Assembly (NCBI RefSeq): GCF_003443735.1
Contig: NZ_CP031969.1
Location: 7,688,001 to 7,752,000 of the forward strand
Length of the DNA: 64,000 nucleotides
From: Streptomyces sp. CC0208
Lineage (GTDB): Bacteria > Actinomycetota > Actinomycetes > Streptomycetales > Streptomycetaceae
Reading direction: 5' to 3'
Under the pieces are notes generated by a model. It saw only the letters and a list, made by a program, of their open reading frames with translations, was not told where the DNA came from and searched no databases. The position numbers and the translations under genes are program-made. How positions within the stretch are numbered: position 1 is the stretch's first letter; each line of letters begins with the position of its first letter. Shown piece after piece: positions 24,418-32,469 of the stretch.

Positions 24418-24454
24418 TACCCGTGGGTAACAGACTCGAGTTACCGCAAGTAAC
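24418..24454 (+). promoter_or_regulatory. Nested palindromes in the tetR/acyl-CoA dehydrogenase gap
   Basis: Three overlapping inverted repeats are visible: TACCC-GT-GGGTA (24418-24429), GGTAAC-N8-GTTACC (24426-24445) and GTTAC-N5-GTAAC (24440-24454). A TTGACT -35-like box lies at 24407-24412. The arrangement suits binding of a TetR dimer over the promoter of the dehydrogenase gene. Confidence 0.6.
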
Positions 24455-24482
24455 ATGCACGTGCGTCGCCGCTGGAGGGGAC

Positions 24483-25709
24483 ATGGCCGAGTTCACCATG
24501 GAGCTCAACGACGAACAGAAGGAGGTCCGGGACTGGCTGCACGGCTTCGCCGCCGACGTCATCCGCCCCGCGGCCGCCGAATGGGACGAGCGTGAGGAGA
24601 CTCCCTGGCCGGTCATCCAGGAGGCCGCGAAGGTCGGCATCTACTCCCTCGACTTCTACGCCCAGCAGTACTTCGACCCCACCGGGCTCGGTATCCCGAT
24701 GGCGATGGAGGAGCTGTTCTGGGGCGACGCGGGCATCGCCCTGTCGATCGTAGGCACCGGACTCGCCGCTGTCGGCGTTCTCGCCAACGGAACCGAGGAA
24801 CAGATCGGCACCTGGATCCCCCAGATGTACGGCGACGCGAACGACGTCAAGGTCGCCGCGTTCTGCTCGTCCGAGCCGGACGCCGGTTCCGACGTGGCCT
24901 CCATGCGCACGCGTGCCGTGTACGACGAGGCCAAGGACGAGTGGGTGCTCAACGGCACGAAGACCTGGGCGACCAACGGCGGCATCGCCAACGTCCATGT
25001 CGTCGTCGCGGTCGTCGACGCGGAGCTCGGCTCCAAGGGCCACGCCTCCTTCATCGTGCCGCCGAACACGCCGGGGCTGTCCCAGGGCCAGAAGTTCAAG
25101 AAGCACGGCATCCGCGCCTCGCACACGGCCGAGGTCGTGCTGGAGAACGTCCGGGTGCCCGGCTCCTGCCTCCTGGGCGGCAAGGAGAAGCTCGACCAGC
25201 GCCTCGCCCGGGCCCGTGAGCGGGCGAAGACCGGCGGGGAGCGGGTGAAGAACGCGGCGATGGCCACGTTCGAGGCCTCGCGGCCCGCCGTGGGCGCCAT
25301 GGCCGTGGGCACCGCCCGCGCCGCGTACGAGGTCGCCCTCGACTACGCCAAGACGCGTGAGCAGTTCGGCCGGCCGATCATCGACAACCAGGGCGTGGCC
25401 TTCCAGCTCGCCGACATGCGCACCTCCATCGACGCGGCCCGCCTCCTCGTCTGGCGTGCCTCCTGGATGGCGATCAACGGCAAGCAGTTCACCGCCGCCG
25501 AGGGCTCGATGTCGAAGCTCTTCGCCAGTGAGACGGCGAAGACGGTCACGGCGCAGGCCGTACAGATCCTGGGCGGCAACGGCTACACGCGCGAGTACCC
25601 GGTGGAGCGCATGCACCGCGACGCCGCGATCTACACCATTTTCGAGGGCACGAGCGAGATCCAGCGCCTGGTCATCGCCCGGACCCTGTCCGGCATGTCC
25701 ATCCGCTGA
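24483..25709 (+). CDS. Acyl-CoA dehydrogenase
   Basis: The 408-residue flavoenzyme introduces the alpha-beta double bond in acyl-CoA thioesters. Typical features: [15 protein letters not shown] (FAD/substrate region), [10 protein letters not shown], a [10 protein letters not shown] helix, [15 protein letters not shown], and the catalytic Glu in [14 protein letters not shown] near residue 390. Length matches the family. ATG at 24483 has GGAGGGG just upstream; a longer GTG start would run through the palindromes, so I reject it. It appears single-gene, under the divergent TetR. Chain-length preference cannot be assigned. Confidence 0.92.
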   Translation: MAEFTMELNDEQKEVRDWLHGFAADVIRPAAAEWDEREETPWPVIQEAAKVGIYSLDFYAQQYFDPTGLGIPMAMEELFWGDAGIALSIVGTGLAAVGVLANGTEEQIGTWIPQMYGDANDVKVAAFCSSEPDAGSDVASMRTRAVYDEAKDEWVLNGTKTWATNGGIANVHVVVAVVDAELGSKGHASFIVPPNTPGLSQGQKFKKHGIRASHTAEVVLENVRVPGSCLLGGKEKLDQRLARARERAKTGGERVKNAAMATFEASRPAVGAMAVGTARAAYEVALDYAKTREQFGRPIIDNQGVAFQLADMRTSIDAARLLVWRASWMAINGKQFTAAEGSMSKLFASETAKTVTAQAVQILGGNGYTREYPVERMHRDAAIYTIFEGTSEIQRLVIARTLSGMSIR

Positions 25710-25715
25710 CGTCCG

Positions 25716-26930
25716 TCACCACGTCACCGGGAGCGCCTCGGGGCCGCGGATCGACGTGCCCTTCTTGAAGGGCACGTGCTCCGGCGGCACCGCCGGCCTC
25801 AGGCCCGGCACCCGGTCGAGCAGCGCCTCGACCAGCAGCCCGGTCACCAGCCGGGCCAGGGTCCCGCCCGGGCAGCGGTGCGGACCGGAGCCGAACGTCA
25901 TGTGCGGGTTGGGGCTGCGGGAGAAGTCGATCGTCTCCGGGTAGGGGAAGACGTCCGGGTCCCGGTTCGCGGACAGATACGACACGTAGATCGCGTCGCC
26001 CGCCCTGATCCGTACCCCTCGGATGCCCACGTCCTCCAGGGCGATCCGTGCCAGCCCGACCGTGTTGCGGTGCGGTATGTAGCGCAGTAGCTCCTCGACG
26101 GCCCGCGGGCGGATCTCCGGCTCGGCGCGCAGGCGTTCGGCCAGGGCGGGCCGGGCCAGCAGCAGGTGGAACAGCTGGCCGCTGTTGTCCGTCACCGCCG
26201 CGCCGCCGAGCTGGAGCAGCACCGCGAACCCCGCGGCCTCCTCAAGCGTCACCTCGCCGCGGCCCACGGCGGCCCCGAGGAGGCAGGCCACGTCCTGACC
26301 GGTGCCGCCCTCCCGGAGACCGATGAGGTCGGCGAAGTAGGCGCCCATCTCCTCCCTGGCCCGCTCACCGGCCTGGGCGCCGTGCCAGGAGGACAGGATC
26401 AGCCGGGTCCAGGCGTGCATGCGGTGCCGGTCGGCGGCCGGGACGCCCATCAGCTCGCAGAGCACCGCGGCGGGGAAGGGGCTGAGCACCGCCGCGGTCA
26501 GGTCGGCGGGCGGGCCGTCCTGGAGCAGCTCGTCGACCAGTTCGTCGAGCATCCTGCGGGACGTGTCCCGGACCCGCTCCACACCCTCGGCGCTGAAGGC
26601 TGCGGCCACGGAGCGGCGCAGCCGGGTGTGGTGGGGCGGGTCGAGGAAGGTGACCGCTCCGCGCCCTGGGGTGCCATGCCGGTCGAGCCGGGTGACCGGC
26701 TGGTCCGTGACGGCCTGGCGGCTGAAGCGCGGGTCCTCGGTCACCGTCCGTACGTCGTCGTACCGGGTGACCAGCCAGGCCCAGCCCTCGCCGTGCGGCA
26801 GCCGGATCCGGGTGACCGGCCCCTCGCGCATCAGCTCGGTCAGCACCGGGTCGAAGTCGACGCCCTTCAGGTCGAGCGCCGGCCAGTGCCGGATCGGGGG
26901 CAGGATCTCGGTGATCGTCTCTTCGCTCAT
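25716..26930 (-). CDS. Cytochrome P450, CYP158A2-like
   Basis: The 404-residue soluble P450 carries the haem signature FGSGPHRCPGG with Cys353, the ExxR helix in VEELLRYIPHR, and an I-helix that reads GGAAVTDNSGQ instead of the usual AGxxT. From memory the sequence and length match CYP158A2 of S. coelicolor closely, including the ends (start MSEETI, finish RGPEALPVTW). CYP158A2 couples flaviolin into dimers and trimers, flaviolin being the product of the type III synthase RppA. No rppA lies beside it here. It is convergent with the acyl-CoA dehydrogenase, six bases apart. ATG at 26930. Confidence 0.88.
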   Translation of the reverse strand: MSEETITEILPPIRHWPALDLKGVDFDPVLTELMREGPVTRIRLPHGEGWAWLVTRYDDVRTVTEDPRFSRQAVTDQPVTRLDRHGTPGRGAVTFLDPPHHTRLRRSVAAAFSAEGVERVRDTSRRMLDELVDELLQDGPPADLTAAVLSPFPAAVLCELMGVPAADRHRMHAWTRLILSSWHGAQAGERAREEMGAYFADLIGLREGGTGQDVACLLGAAVGRGEVTLEEAAGFAVLLQLGGAAVTDNSGQLFHLLLARPALAERLRAEPEIRPRAVEELLRYIPHRNTVGLARIALEDVGIRGVRIRAGDAIYVSYLSANRDPDVFPYPETIDFSRSPNPHMTFGSGPHRCPGGTLARLVTGLLVEALLDRVPGLRPAVPPEHVPFKKGTSIRGPEALPVTW

Positions 26931-27047
26931 CGCACGCCGTCCCGTCCCGGAACCGAAGACTGGTCCCGTCCACGATCACCTGACGGGCGGCCGACTTCGC
27001 GCCGGGTTGCGCCGAACGCGGGATGCCGAGGGACGCGCCGGTACCTC

Positions 27048-27284
27048 CTACGGCGCCCCGCCGCTGCTGTGCGCGATGCACGCGACGTCGATCCGGTCGG
27101 CGAGCTTCGCGAGCTCGATCGTCAGTGCGGCGACCGTATCCTCGTCCAGCCCGTCGGCGCCGGCCTCGACCAGGTGCAGCCACCGCCCGCCGAGACTGCG
27201 GAGCAGCTTGCTCACATCGGCCGCAGCCACCTGCAGGGTCCCGCGGTCGTCGACGATCAGAGGCAGAGTCACTTCGCGGTTCAC
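27048..27284 (-). CDS. Small conserved protein (DUF6213-like)
   Basis: The 78-residue protein starts at GTG 27284 with MNREVTLPLIVDDRGTLQVA and ends IDVACIAHSSGGAP. From memory this matches a small streptomycete family catalogued as DUF6213, of unknown function. It has no signal peptide or membrane segment. It sits between the aldehyde dehydrogenase and the P450, all on the same strand, about where the type III synthase gene lies in S. coelicolor. Confidence 0.65.
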   Translation of the reverse strand: MNREVTLPLIVDDRGTLQVAAADVSKLLRSLGGRWLHLVEAGADGLDEDTVAALTIELAKLADRIDVACIAHSSGGAP

Positions 27285-27309
27285 ACCCGGGATGTTAGCC
27301 GCGCAAGTG

Positions 27310-28695
27310 TCACGCTCCGTGCCAAACCGTCGTGATGTTGCAGAACTCCCTGATTCCGTGCCCGGACAGCTCACGCCCGTACCCGGACCGCTTCACCCCG
27401 CCGAACGGGAACGCCGGATGCGAGGCGGTCATCCCGTTCACGAACACCCCGCCGGCCTCCAGGTCCCGTACGAACCGGTCGACCTCGGCCTCGTCCCGGG
27501 TCCACACGTTGGAACTCAGCCCGAACGCCGAGTCGTTGGCGATCAGCACCGCCTCGTCGAGGTCGGCCGCCCGGTACAGCGTGGCCACCGGACCGAAGGT
27601 CTCCTCGCGGTGGATGCGCATCTCGCGGCTCACGTCGGCGACGACGGTCGGCGGGTAGTACCAGCCGGGTCCGTCGGGCCGCTGCCCGCCGCACAGCACG
27701 CTCGCCCCGCTGCGCCTGGCGTCGTCGACCAGTTCCTCCAGGTCGGTCCGTCCCTGCTCGCTCGACAGGGGTCCGACCTCGGTGTCCTCCTCCAGCGGGT
27801 CGCCGACCTTGAGGGCCCTCATGCCCGCGACGAACCGCTCGGCGAAACGGTCGTAGACGTCCGTGTGCACGATGAACCGCTTGGCGGCGATGCAGGACTG
27901 CCCGTTGTTCTGCACCCGCGCCGTCACCGCGACCTCGGCGGCCCGGTCGACGTCCGCGGACGGCATGACGATGTACGGGTCGCTGCCGCCGAGCTCCAGC
28001 ACGGTCTTCTTCACCATGTCCCCTGCGGTGGAGGCGACCGCCCGGCCCGCGGGCTCACTGCCCGTGAGCGTGGCCGCCTTGACGCGGTCGTCGCGCAGGA
28101 TCTCGTCGATCGCGCCGGACCCGACGAGCAGGGTCTGGAAGCAGCCCTCCGGGAACCCCGCCTGATGGAAGAGGTCCTCCAGGAACAGGGCGGTCTGCGG
28201 CACGTTCGAGGCGTGCTTGAGCAGACCGACATTCCCCGCCATCAGCGCGGGCGCGGCGAAGCGGATCACCTGCCACAGCGGGAAGTTCCACGGCATCACC
28301 GCGAGCACGGGCCCCAGCGGCCGGTAGCGGACCAGGGCGCGGGAGGCGCCGGAGTCCTTGACGTCGTGCGCGGCGGGCTCCTCGTCGGCCAGCAGTGACT
28401 CCGCGTGCTCGGCGTACCAGCGCATCGCCTTGGCGCACTTGGCGGCCTCCGCGCGGGCCTGCTTGACCGGCTTGCCCATCTCGGTGGTCATGACCCGGGC
28501 GATGTCCTGCTGGGCGTCGTCGAGGAGCTCGGCGGCCCGGTTCAGGAGACCGGCACGCTCGGCGAAGGACGTCGTGCGGTAGGTGCGGAACGTCGCCTGG
28601 GCGAGCTGGAGCCTGCGTTCGATCTCCTCCTCGCCCATGGCCTCGTACGTCTTGAGCGTCTCGCCGTTCGCCGGGTTCACCGTCGCGATGGGCAT
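27310..28695 (-). CDS. NAD(P)-dependent aldehyde dehydrogenase (succinate-semialdehyde type)
   Basis: This 461-residue enzyme has the catalytic pair Glu234 in TVLELGGSDP and Cys268 in NNGQSCIAAKR. The short N terminus and sequence MPIATVNPANGE with PWNFPLWQVIR resemble the actinobacterial GabD2-like succinic semialdehyde dehydrogenases. FPFGGVKRSGYGRELS is present near the C-terminal end. ATG at 28695 has AGGAGGT. No GABA aminotransferase is nearby, so the substrate is only a family-level guess. It is the first of a minus-strand group with the small protein and P450 downstream. Confidence 0.85.
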   Translation of the reverse strand: MPIATVNPANGETLKTYEAMGEEEIERRLQLAQATFRTYRTTSFAERAGLLNRAAELLDDAQQDIARVMTTEMGKPVKQARAEAAKCAKAMRWYAEHAESLLADEEPAAHDVKDSGASRALVRYRPLGPVLAVMPWNFPLWQVIRFAAPALMAGNVGLLKHASNVPQTALFLEDLFHQAGFPEGCFQTLLVGSGAIDEILRDDRVKAATLTGSEPAGRAVASTAGDMVKKTVLELGGSDPYIVMPSADVDRAAEVAVTARVQNNGQSCIAAKRFIVHTDVYDRFAERFVAGMRALKVGDPLEEDTEVGPLSSEQGRTDLEELVDDARRSGASVLCGGQRPDGPGWYYPPTVVADVSREMRIHREETFGPVATLYRAADLDEAVLIANDSAFGLSSNVWTRDEAEVDRFVRDLEAGGVFVNGMTASHPAFPFGGVKRSGYGRELSGHGIREFCNITTVWHGA

Positions 28696-28766
28696 GACCG
28701 ACCTCCTGAAGAGCTGACTGTGCTTCGACCTTCCCGCGCGGCGGGGGCGACCGCAACGCGTGGACG

Positions 28767-29228
28767 TCAGCCCGAGTGCTCAGCCAGCCGGTCGAGAAAC
28801 GCGGCCTGCGCCTTGACGATCACGGTCCGGGCCCGGTCCAGGCCGAACCACTCGACGCGGTCCAGCTCGGGGAACTCCTGGGTCCGCCCGGACTTCGGCG
28901 GCCACTCCATGCTGAACACCCCCGGCACCACGGTCGCCGGATCGAGGTCGGCCTCGATCGCCCAGGCCGTGACGACCTTGCCGTTCGTCTGCCGGACCTC
29001 ACCGAGCGGTACGGCCTTCCCGTCCGGCGGCGGCAGCCCCAGCTCCTCCTGGAACTCCCGGCGGGCCGCGTCCCAGGCCGACTCCGACTCGGGCCCGTAC
29101 TCGCCCTTCGGCACGCTCCACGCCCCGGAGTCCCGGCGCGCGAAGAACGGGCCGCCCATATGGCCCAGCAACACCTCAAGGCCGTCGGACGTGTGCCGGA
29201 ACAACAGCAGCCCGGCGCTGGTCTTCAC
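28767..29228 (-). CDS. Nudix hydrolase coupled to DNA ligase
   Basis: The 153-residue Nudix protein shows the box as KGEYGPESESAWDAAR then REFQEELG, and ends with EWFGLDRARTVIVKAQAAFLDRL, typical of predicted (d)NTP or mutT-like pyrophosphohydrolases found beside DNA ligases. The start is GTG at 29228 with GGAGGTGA; the codon overlaps the ligase stop as GTGA. The overlap suggests balanced synthesis with the ligase and a shared role in nucleotide or adenylate clean-up. The actual substrate is unknown. Confidence 0.87.
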   Translation of the reverse strand: MKTSAGLLLFRHTSDGLEVLLGHMGGPFFARRDSGAWSVPKGEYGPESESAWDAARREFQEELGLPPPDGKAVPLGEVRQTNGKVVTAWAIEADLDPATVVPGVFSMEWPPKSGRTQEFPELDRVEWFGLDRARTVIVKAQAAFLDRLAEHSG

Positions 29229-30763
29229 GGCTTCACCTCCGGGTGTGCGGCCAGCAACGTCTCCACCGTGTCTGCCTCCTCCGGCCGCTTGTCCTCCCGG
29301 TAGCGGACCACACGGGCGAACCGGAGGGTGACCCCGGCCGGGTAGCGGGTCGACCTCTGGAGGCCGTCGTAGGCGATCTCGACGACGAGTTCGGGCCGTA
29401 CGGTCACCACGAAACCGCTGCTGTCCACCGCCAACTCCTGGAGCCGCTCGGTCTGCCAGGTGAGCATCGCGTCGGTCATGCCCTTGAAGGTCTTGCCGAG
29501 CATCGCGAAGCCGCCGTCGGCCGTGCGGGCGCCGAGGTGCAGGTTGGAGAGCTTGCCGGTACGCCGGCCGTGGCCCCACTCAGCGGCCAGCACCACCAGG
29601 TCCAGGGTGTGCACGGGCTTGACCTTCAGCCAGGACGCACCCCGCCGGCCCGCGCTGTACGGGGCGTCGAGGGACTTCACGACGACGCCCTCGTGGCCGC
29701 GCTCCAGGGTCTCGGCGAGGAACTCCTCGGCCGTCCCCAGATCCTGCGGCCCGGACACCAGCGTGCGCCGCACCCGCATCGGCTCGGGCACCAACCGGGC
29801 CAGCTCCGCGTGCCGTTCGGCGAACGGCAGGTCGAGCAGGTCGCGGTCGTCGACGGACAGGGCGTCGAAGAAGACGGGGGAGACGGGCACCGCCTCGGCG
29901 GCCGTCGTCACGTCCACCCGGGAGCCGACCCGGCCCGCGGTCTCCTGGAAGGACCGCGGGCGCCCTGCCTCGTCGAAGGCGATCACCTCGCCGTCCAGGA
30001 TGAACCGCTCACCCCGCAACTCCAGTGCGGCGGCGGTCAGTTCGGGCAGCCGGTCGGTGATGTCGTCGAGAGTGCGGGTGTACAGCCGTACGGCGTCGCC
30101 GTCCCGGTGGACCTGCACCCGGATGCCGTCCAGCTTCTCCTCGACCGCGCAGGTGCCGAGCTTGTCGACCGCCTCGGCCACCGAGGAGGCGCTGTGCGCC
30201 AGCATCGGCAGGACCGGGCGGCCGACGGTGAGGCGGAACCGGTCCAGGGCGGGCGGGCCGTCGGTGAGCAGGGCCTCGGCCACCGTCTGGAGCGAGCCCG
30301 CGAGCATCACGGCACGGCGTACGTCGGCGGGAGGTGCCTGCGTCGCCTGGGCGAGCCCCTCGACCGCCACCGCGTCCAGCGCCCCCTGCCGCACCTCGCC
30401 GGTGATCAGCCCGAACAGGAACCGTTGCTCGTCCTCGGTGGCCGCGCCCATCAACTCACCCACCAGCCGGGCGCGTTCGGCCTGCGAGCCCGCGCCCGCG
30501 ACCTTGCCGAGGTCGCTCAGCAGGGCGTCCACCGCGTGCACGGTCAGGGTCGGCCCGGCGGCCGGGGCGACCGGGCGGCTCAGCACCTTCCAGCCGACAC
30601 CGAGCCGGCCCTGCGGGAGCCGGCCCGCAAGATACGGGATGACGATCGGGACGTCGTCCGCCTCGGCCTCCCGGAACAGCTCGGCGAGGAGCGCGATCTT
30701 CCGGGACCGGGCCGAGGTGGCGGCGACCTCCTGGGACACGTGTGCCAGCCGGGCAAGCAGCAT
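29225..30763 (-). CDS. ligB: ATP-dependent DNA ligase (LigB type)
   Basis: The 512-residue protein has an N-terminal DNA-binding region, an adenylation domain with nucleophile Lys210 in EEKLDGIR, ligase motifs ILDGEVIAFD and GHEGVVVKSLD, the terminal SWLKVKP motif and an OB-fold. Length and layout match mycobacterial LigB rather than LigC or LigD, which are fused to other domains or shorter. Bacteria replicate with an NAD-dependent LigA, so this enzyme is accessory, probably for repair. ATG at 30763. The Nudix gene downstream is translationally coupled. Confidence 0.9.
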   Translation of the reverse strand: MLLARLAHVSQEVAATSARSRKIALLAELFREAEADDVPIVIPYLAGRLPQGRLGVGWKVLSRPVAPAAGPTLTVHAVDALLSDLGKVAGAGSQAERARLVGELMGAATEDEQRFLFGLITGEVRQGALDAVAVEGLAQATQAPPADVRRAVMLAGSLQTVAEALLTDGPPALDRFRLTVGRPVLPMLAHSASSVAEAVDKLGTCAVEEKLDGIRVQVHRDGDAVRLYTRTLDDITDRLPELTAAALELRGERFILDGEVIAFDEAGRPRSFQETAGRVGSRVDVTTAAEAVPVSPVFFDALSVDDRDLLDLPFAERHAELARLVPEPMRVRRTLVSGPQDLGTAEEFLAETLERGHEGVVVKSLDAPYSAGRRGASWLKVKPVHTLDLVVLAAEWGHGRRTGKLSNLHLGARTADGGFAMLGKTFKGMTDAMLTWQTERLQELAVDSSGFVVTVRPELVVEIAYDGLQRSTRYPAGVTLRFARVVRYREDKRPEEADTVETLLAAHPEVKP

Positions 30764-30792
30764 GCATCCAGGGTGCACCGCAGGGGCCGGGT

Positions 30793-31740
30793 CTACACCC
30801 CGGCGGCCGCGTCGAGGTCGCTCATCAGCAACTCCCCGTTGAGGGTGGCGGCCGCCCGGTACCCGGCGCTCGCCGCGTTGATCACCTGTTCCCCGAAGCC
30901 GGCCGCGTTGCCCACCGCGTACACGCCGGGCACGGTCGTCCGCCAGTTCCCGTCGACCACGGGATAGTTGCCGAAGGGCGTCTCCTGGAACCCGGCTCCG
31001 AGCCGCTCCAGCAGGTCGTTCCGCGGGACGGCCCGAGGGGCGGTGAAGACGACCTCGCGCGCGTGCGTCGTGCCGTCCTCCAGCCGTACGGCGGTGAGCC
31101 GGTCGTCCGTCACGACCAGCTCGGCGACCTCGCCCGGCACCACCCGGACGCCGGCCGCGGCCAGCCTGCGCAGGTCGTCGTCCGAGAGCTCGGACTCGGC
31201 GACCGTGTGCAGGAACAGGGTCACGTCCTTCGACCACTGGGAGACCATCAGCGCCTGGTGCACGCTGAGCGGGCTCGTGGCGAGCACGCCGAAGGCCTGG
31301 TCGCGGACCTCCCAGCCGTGGCAGTACGGGCAGTGCAGGACGTCCTTGCCGAAGCGCTCGGCGACGCCGGGCAGGCCCGGGAGCTCGTCCCTGAGGCCGG
31401 TCGCGACGACCAGTCGACGGGCCCGGACCACACGTCCGCCCGCCAGGGTCACGGCGAAGCCCGGGGCGATGTCGGTCACCCGGTCCCGGACCAGCTCGAC
31501 GCCGTACTCCTTGATCTCCTCACGGCCGATGGCCAGGAACTCGGCGGGCGGCATGCCGTCCCGGGTGAGGAAGCCCTGAAGGTGGGCGGCGGGCGCGTTG
31601 CGTGGTTCGCCCGCGTCGACGACCAGGGTGCGACGCCGGGCCCGGCCCAGGACCAGGGCCGCGGACAGGCCTGCCGCGCCGCCACCGACAACGATCACTT
31701 CGTATGTCTCGCCGTAAGTCTCGCCGTGTGTCTCCGTCAT
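30793..31740 (-). CDS. FAD-dependent oxidoreductase, thioredoxin-reductase-like, CPYC motif
   Basis: The 315-residue flavoprotein has FAD binding at VIVVGGGAAGLSAALVLG and a redox-active CxxC in HCPYCHGWEVRD. A C-terminal GVYAVGNAAG motif closes the FAD site. The CHGWE context is the one seen in thioredoxin-reductase-like disulfide oxidoreductases (HlmI/GliT type) and ferredoxin-linked relatives, not the CAxC of housekeeping TrxB. It could oxidise or reduce a dithiol or a small thiol; no thioredoxin is nearby. It diverges from an XRE-cupin regulator across 64 bp, a layout typical of regulator-controlled oxidoreductases. ATG at 31740. Confidence 0.85.
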   Translation of the reverse strand: MTETHGETYGETYEVIVVGGGAAGLSAALVLGRARRRTLVVDAGEPRNAPAAHLQGFLTRDGMPPAEFLAIGREEIKEYGVELVRDRVTDIAPGFAVTLAGGRVVRARRLVVATGLRDELPGLPGVAERFGKDVLHCPYCHGWEVRDQAFGVLATSPLSVHQALMVSQWSKDVTLFLHTVAESELSDDDLRRLAAAGVRVVPGEVAELVVTDDRLTAVRLEDGTTHAREVVFTAPRAVPRNDLLERLGAGFQETPFGNYPVVDGNWRTTVPGVYAVGNAAGFGEQVINAASAGYRAAATLNGELLMSDLDAAAGV

Positions 31741-31782
31741 GCCGCCACGGTCGCTCCGCGGACGCGGGATTGACAAACAACT

Positions 31783-31797
31783 TTGCCGATTCTGCAA
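31783..31797. promoter_or_regulatory. Inverted repeat TTGC-N7-GCAA in the divergent gap
   Basis: TTGC (31783-31786) and GCAA (31794-31797) flank seven bases in the gap between the flavin reductase and the XRE-cupin gene. TTGACA, a -35-like hexamer on the plus strand, lies at 31770-31775. It is a plausible site for the XRE regulator. The core and spacing also resemble the choline-regulon boxes. Confidence 0.4.
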
Positions 31798-31804
31798 TAC
31801 GGGT

Positions 31805-32377
31805 ATGAGTACCGACGACGTTCTCGCCGAAGTGGGACCCAGGCTCAGGCGGCTGCGCAAGGACCGGGAGGTGACCCTCGCGGCCCTCTCGGAGACGACC
31901 GGCATCTCCGTGAGCACGCTCTCCCGGCTGGAGTCCGGTCTGCGCAAGCCCAGCCTGGAGCTGCTGCTGCCGATCGCGCAGGCCCACCAGGTGCCGCTGG
32001 ACGAACTGGTCGGCGCCCCGCCGGTCGGCGACCCCCGGGTGCGGTCCGCGCCGCTCGAACGGCACGGACGCACCTTCTGGCCGCTCACCCGGCAGCCCGG
32101 CGGCCTCCAGGCCTTCAAGGTGCTGGTGCCGCGCCGCGAGGAGGAGCCGGAGCTGCGCACCCACGAGGGCTACGAGTGGCTGTACGTGCTGGCGGGGCGG
32201 CTGCGGGTGGTGCTGGGCGACCATGACGTGGTGATGTCGGCGGGTGAGGCGGCGGAGTTCGACACCCGGGTGCCGCACTGGTTCGGGTCGACGGGGGAGG
32301 GGCCTGCGGAGTTCCTCAGTCTCTTCGGGCCGCAGGGCGAGCGGATGCACGTACGGGCCCGCCCCCGGAAGGCGTGA
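31805..32377 (+). CDS. XRE-family regulator with C-terminal cupin domain
   Basis: The 190-residue protein begins with a helix-turn-helix of the HTH_3 type (RLRRLRKDREVTLAALSE, then GISVSTLSRLESGLRKPSLE, about 10-65). It ends in a cupin barrel (about 100-185) with LRTHEGYEWLYVLAGRLRV and EFDTRVPHWFG. XRE-cupin proteins are one-component regulators whose cupin binds a small molecule or metal. The start is ATG at 31805, only eight bases after the inverted repeat. Divergence from the oxidoreductase suggests that gene is its target. Confidence 0.88.
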   Translation: MSTDDVLAEVGPRLRRLRKDREVTLAALSETTGISVSTLSRLESGLRKPSLELLLPIAQAHQVPLDELVGAPPVGDPRVRSAPLERHGRTFWPLTRQPGGLQAFKVLVPRREEEPELRTHEGYEWLYVLAGRLRVVLGDHDVVMSAGEAAEFDTRVPHWFGSTGEGPAEFLSLFGPQGERMHVRARPRKA

Positions 32378-32469
32378 AGAACTGAGACAACTCGACGACA
32401 GCCCAGGTAAGTTCACCGGGTGGACGAAATATCGCCCTGGGCGCACTCCGCTGCACGGCAGGCTGTTCG

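Noticed and set aside
25716-28695. A secondary-metabolite cluster around the P450
   Set aside because: No polyketide, peptide or terpene synthase is near; only a P450, a small protein and an aldehyde dehydrogenase are present.
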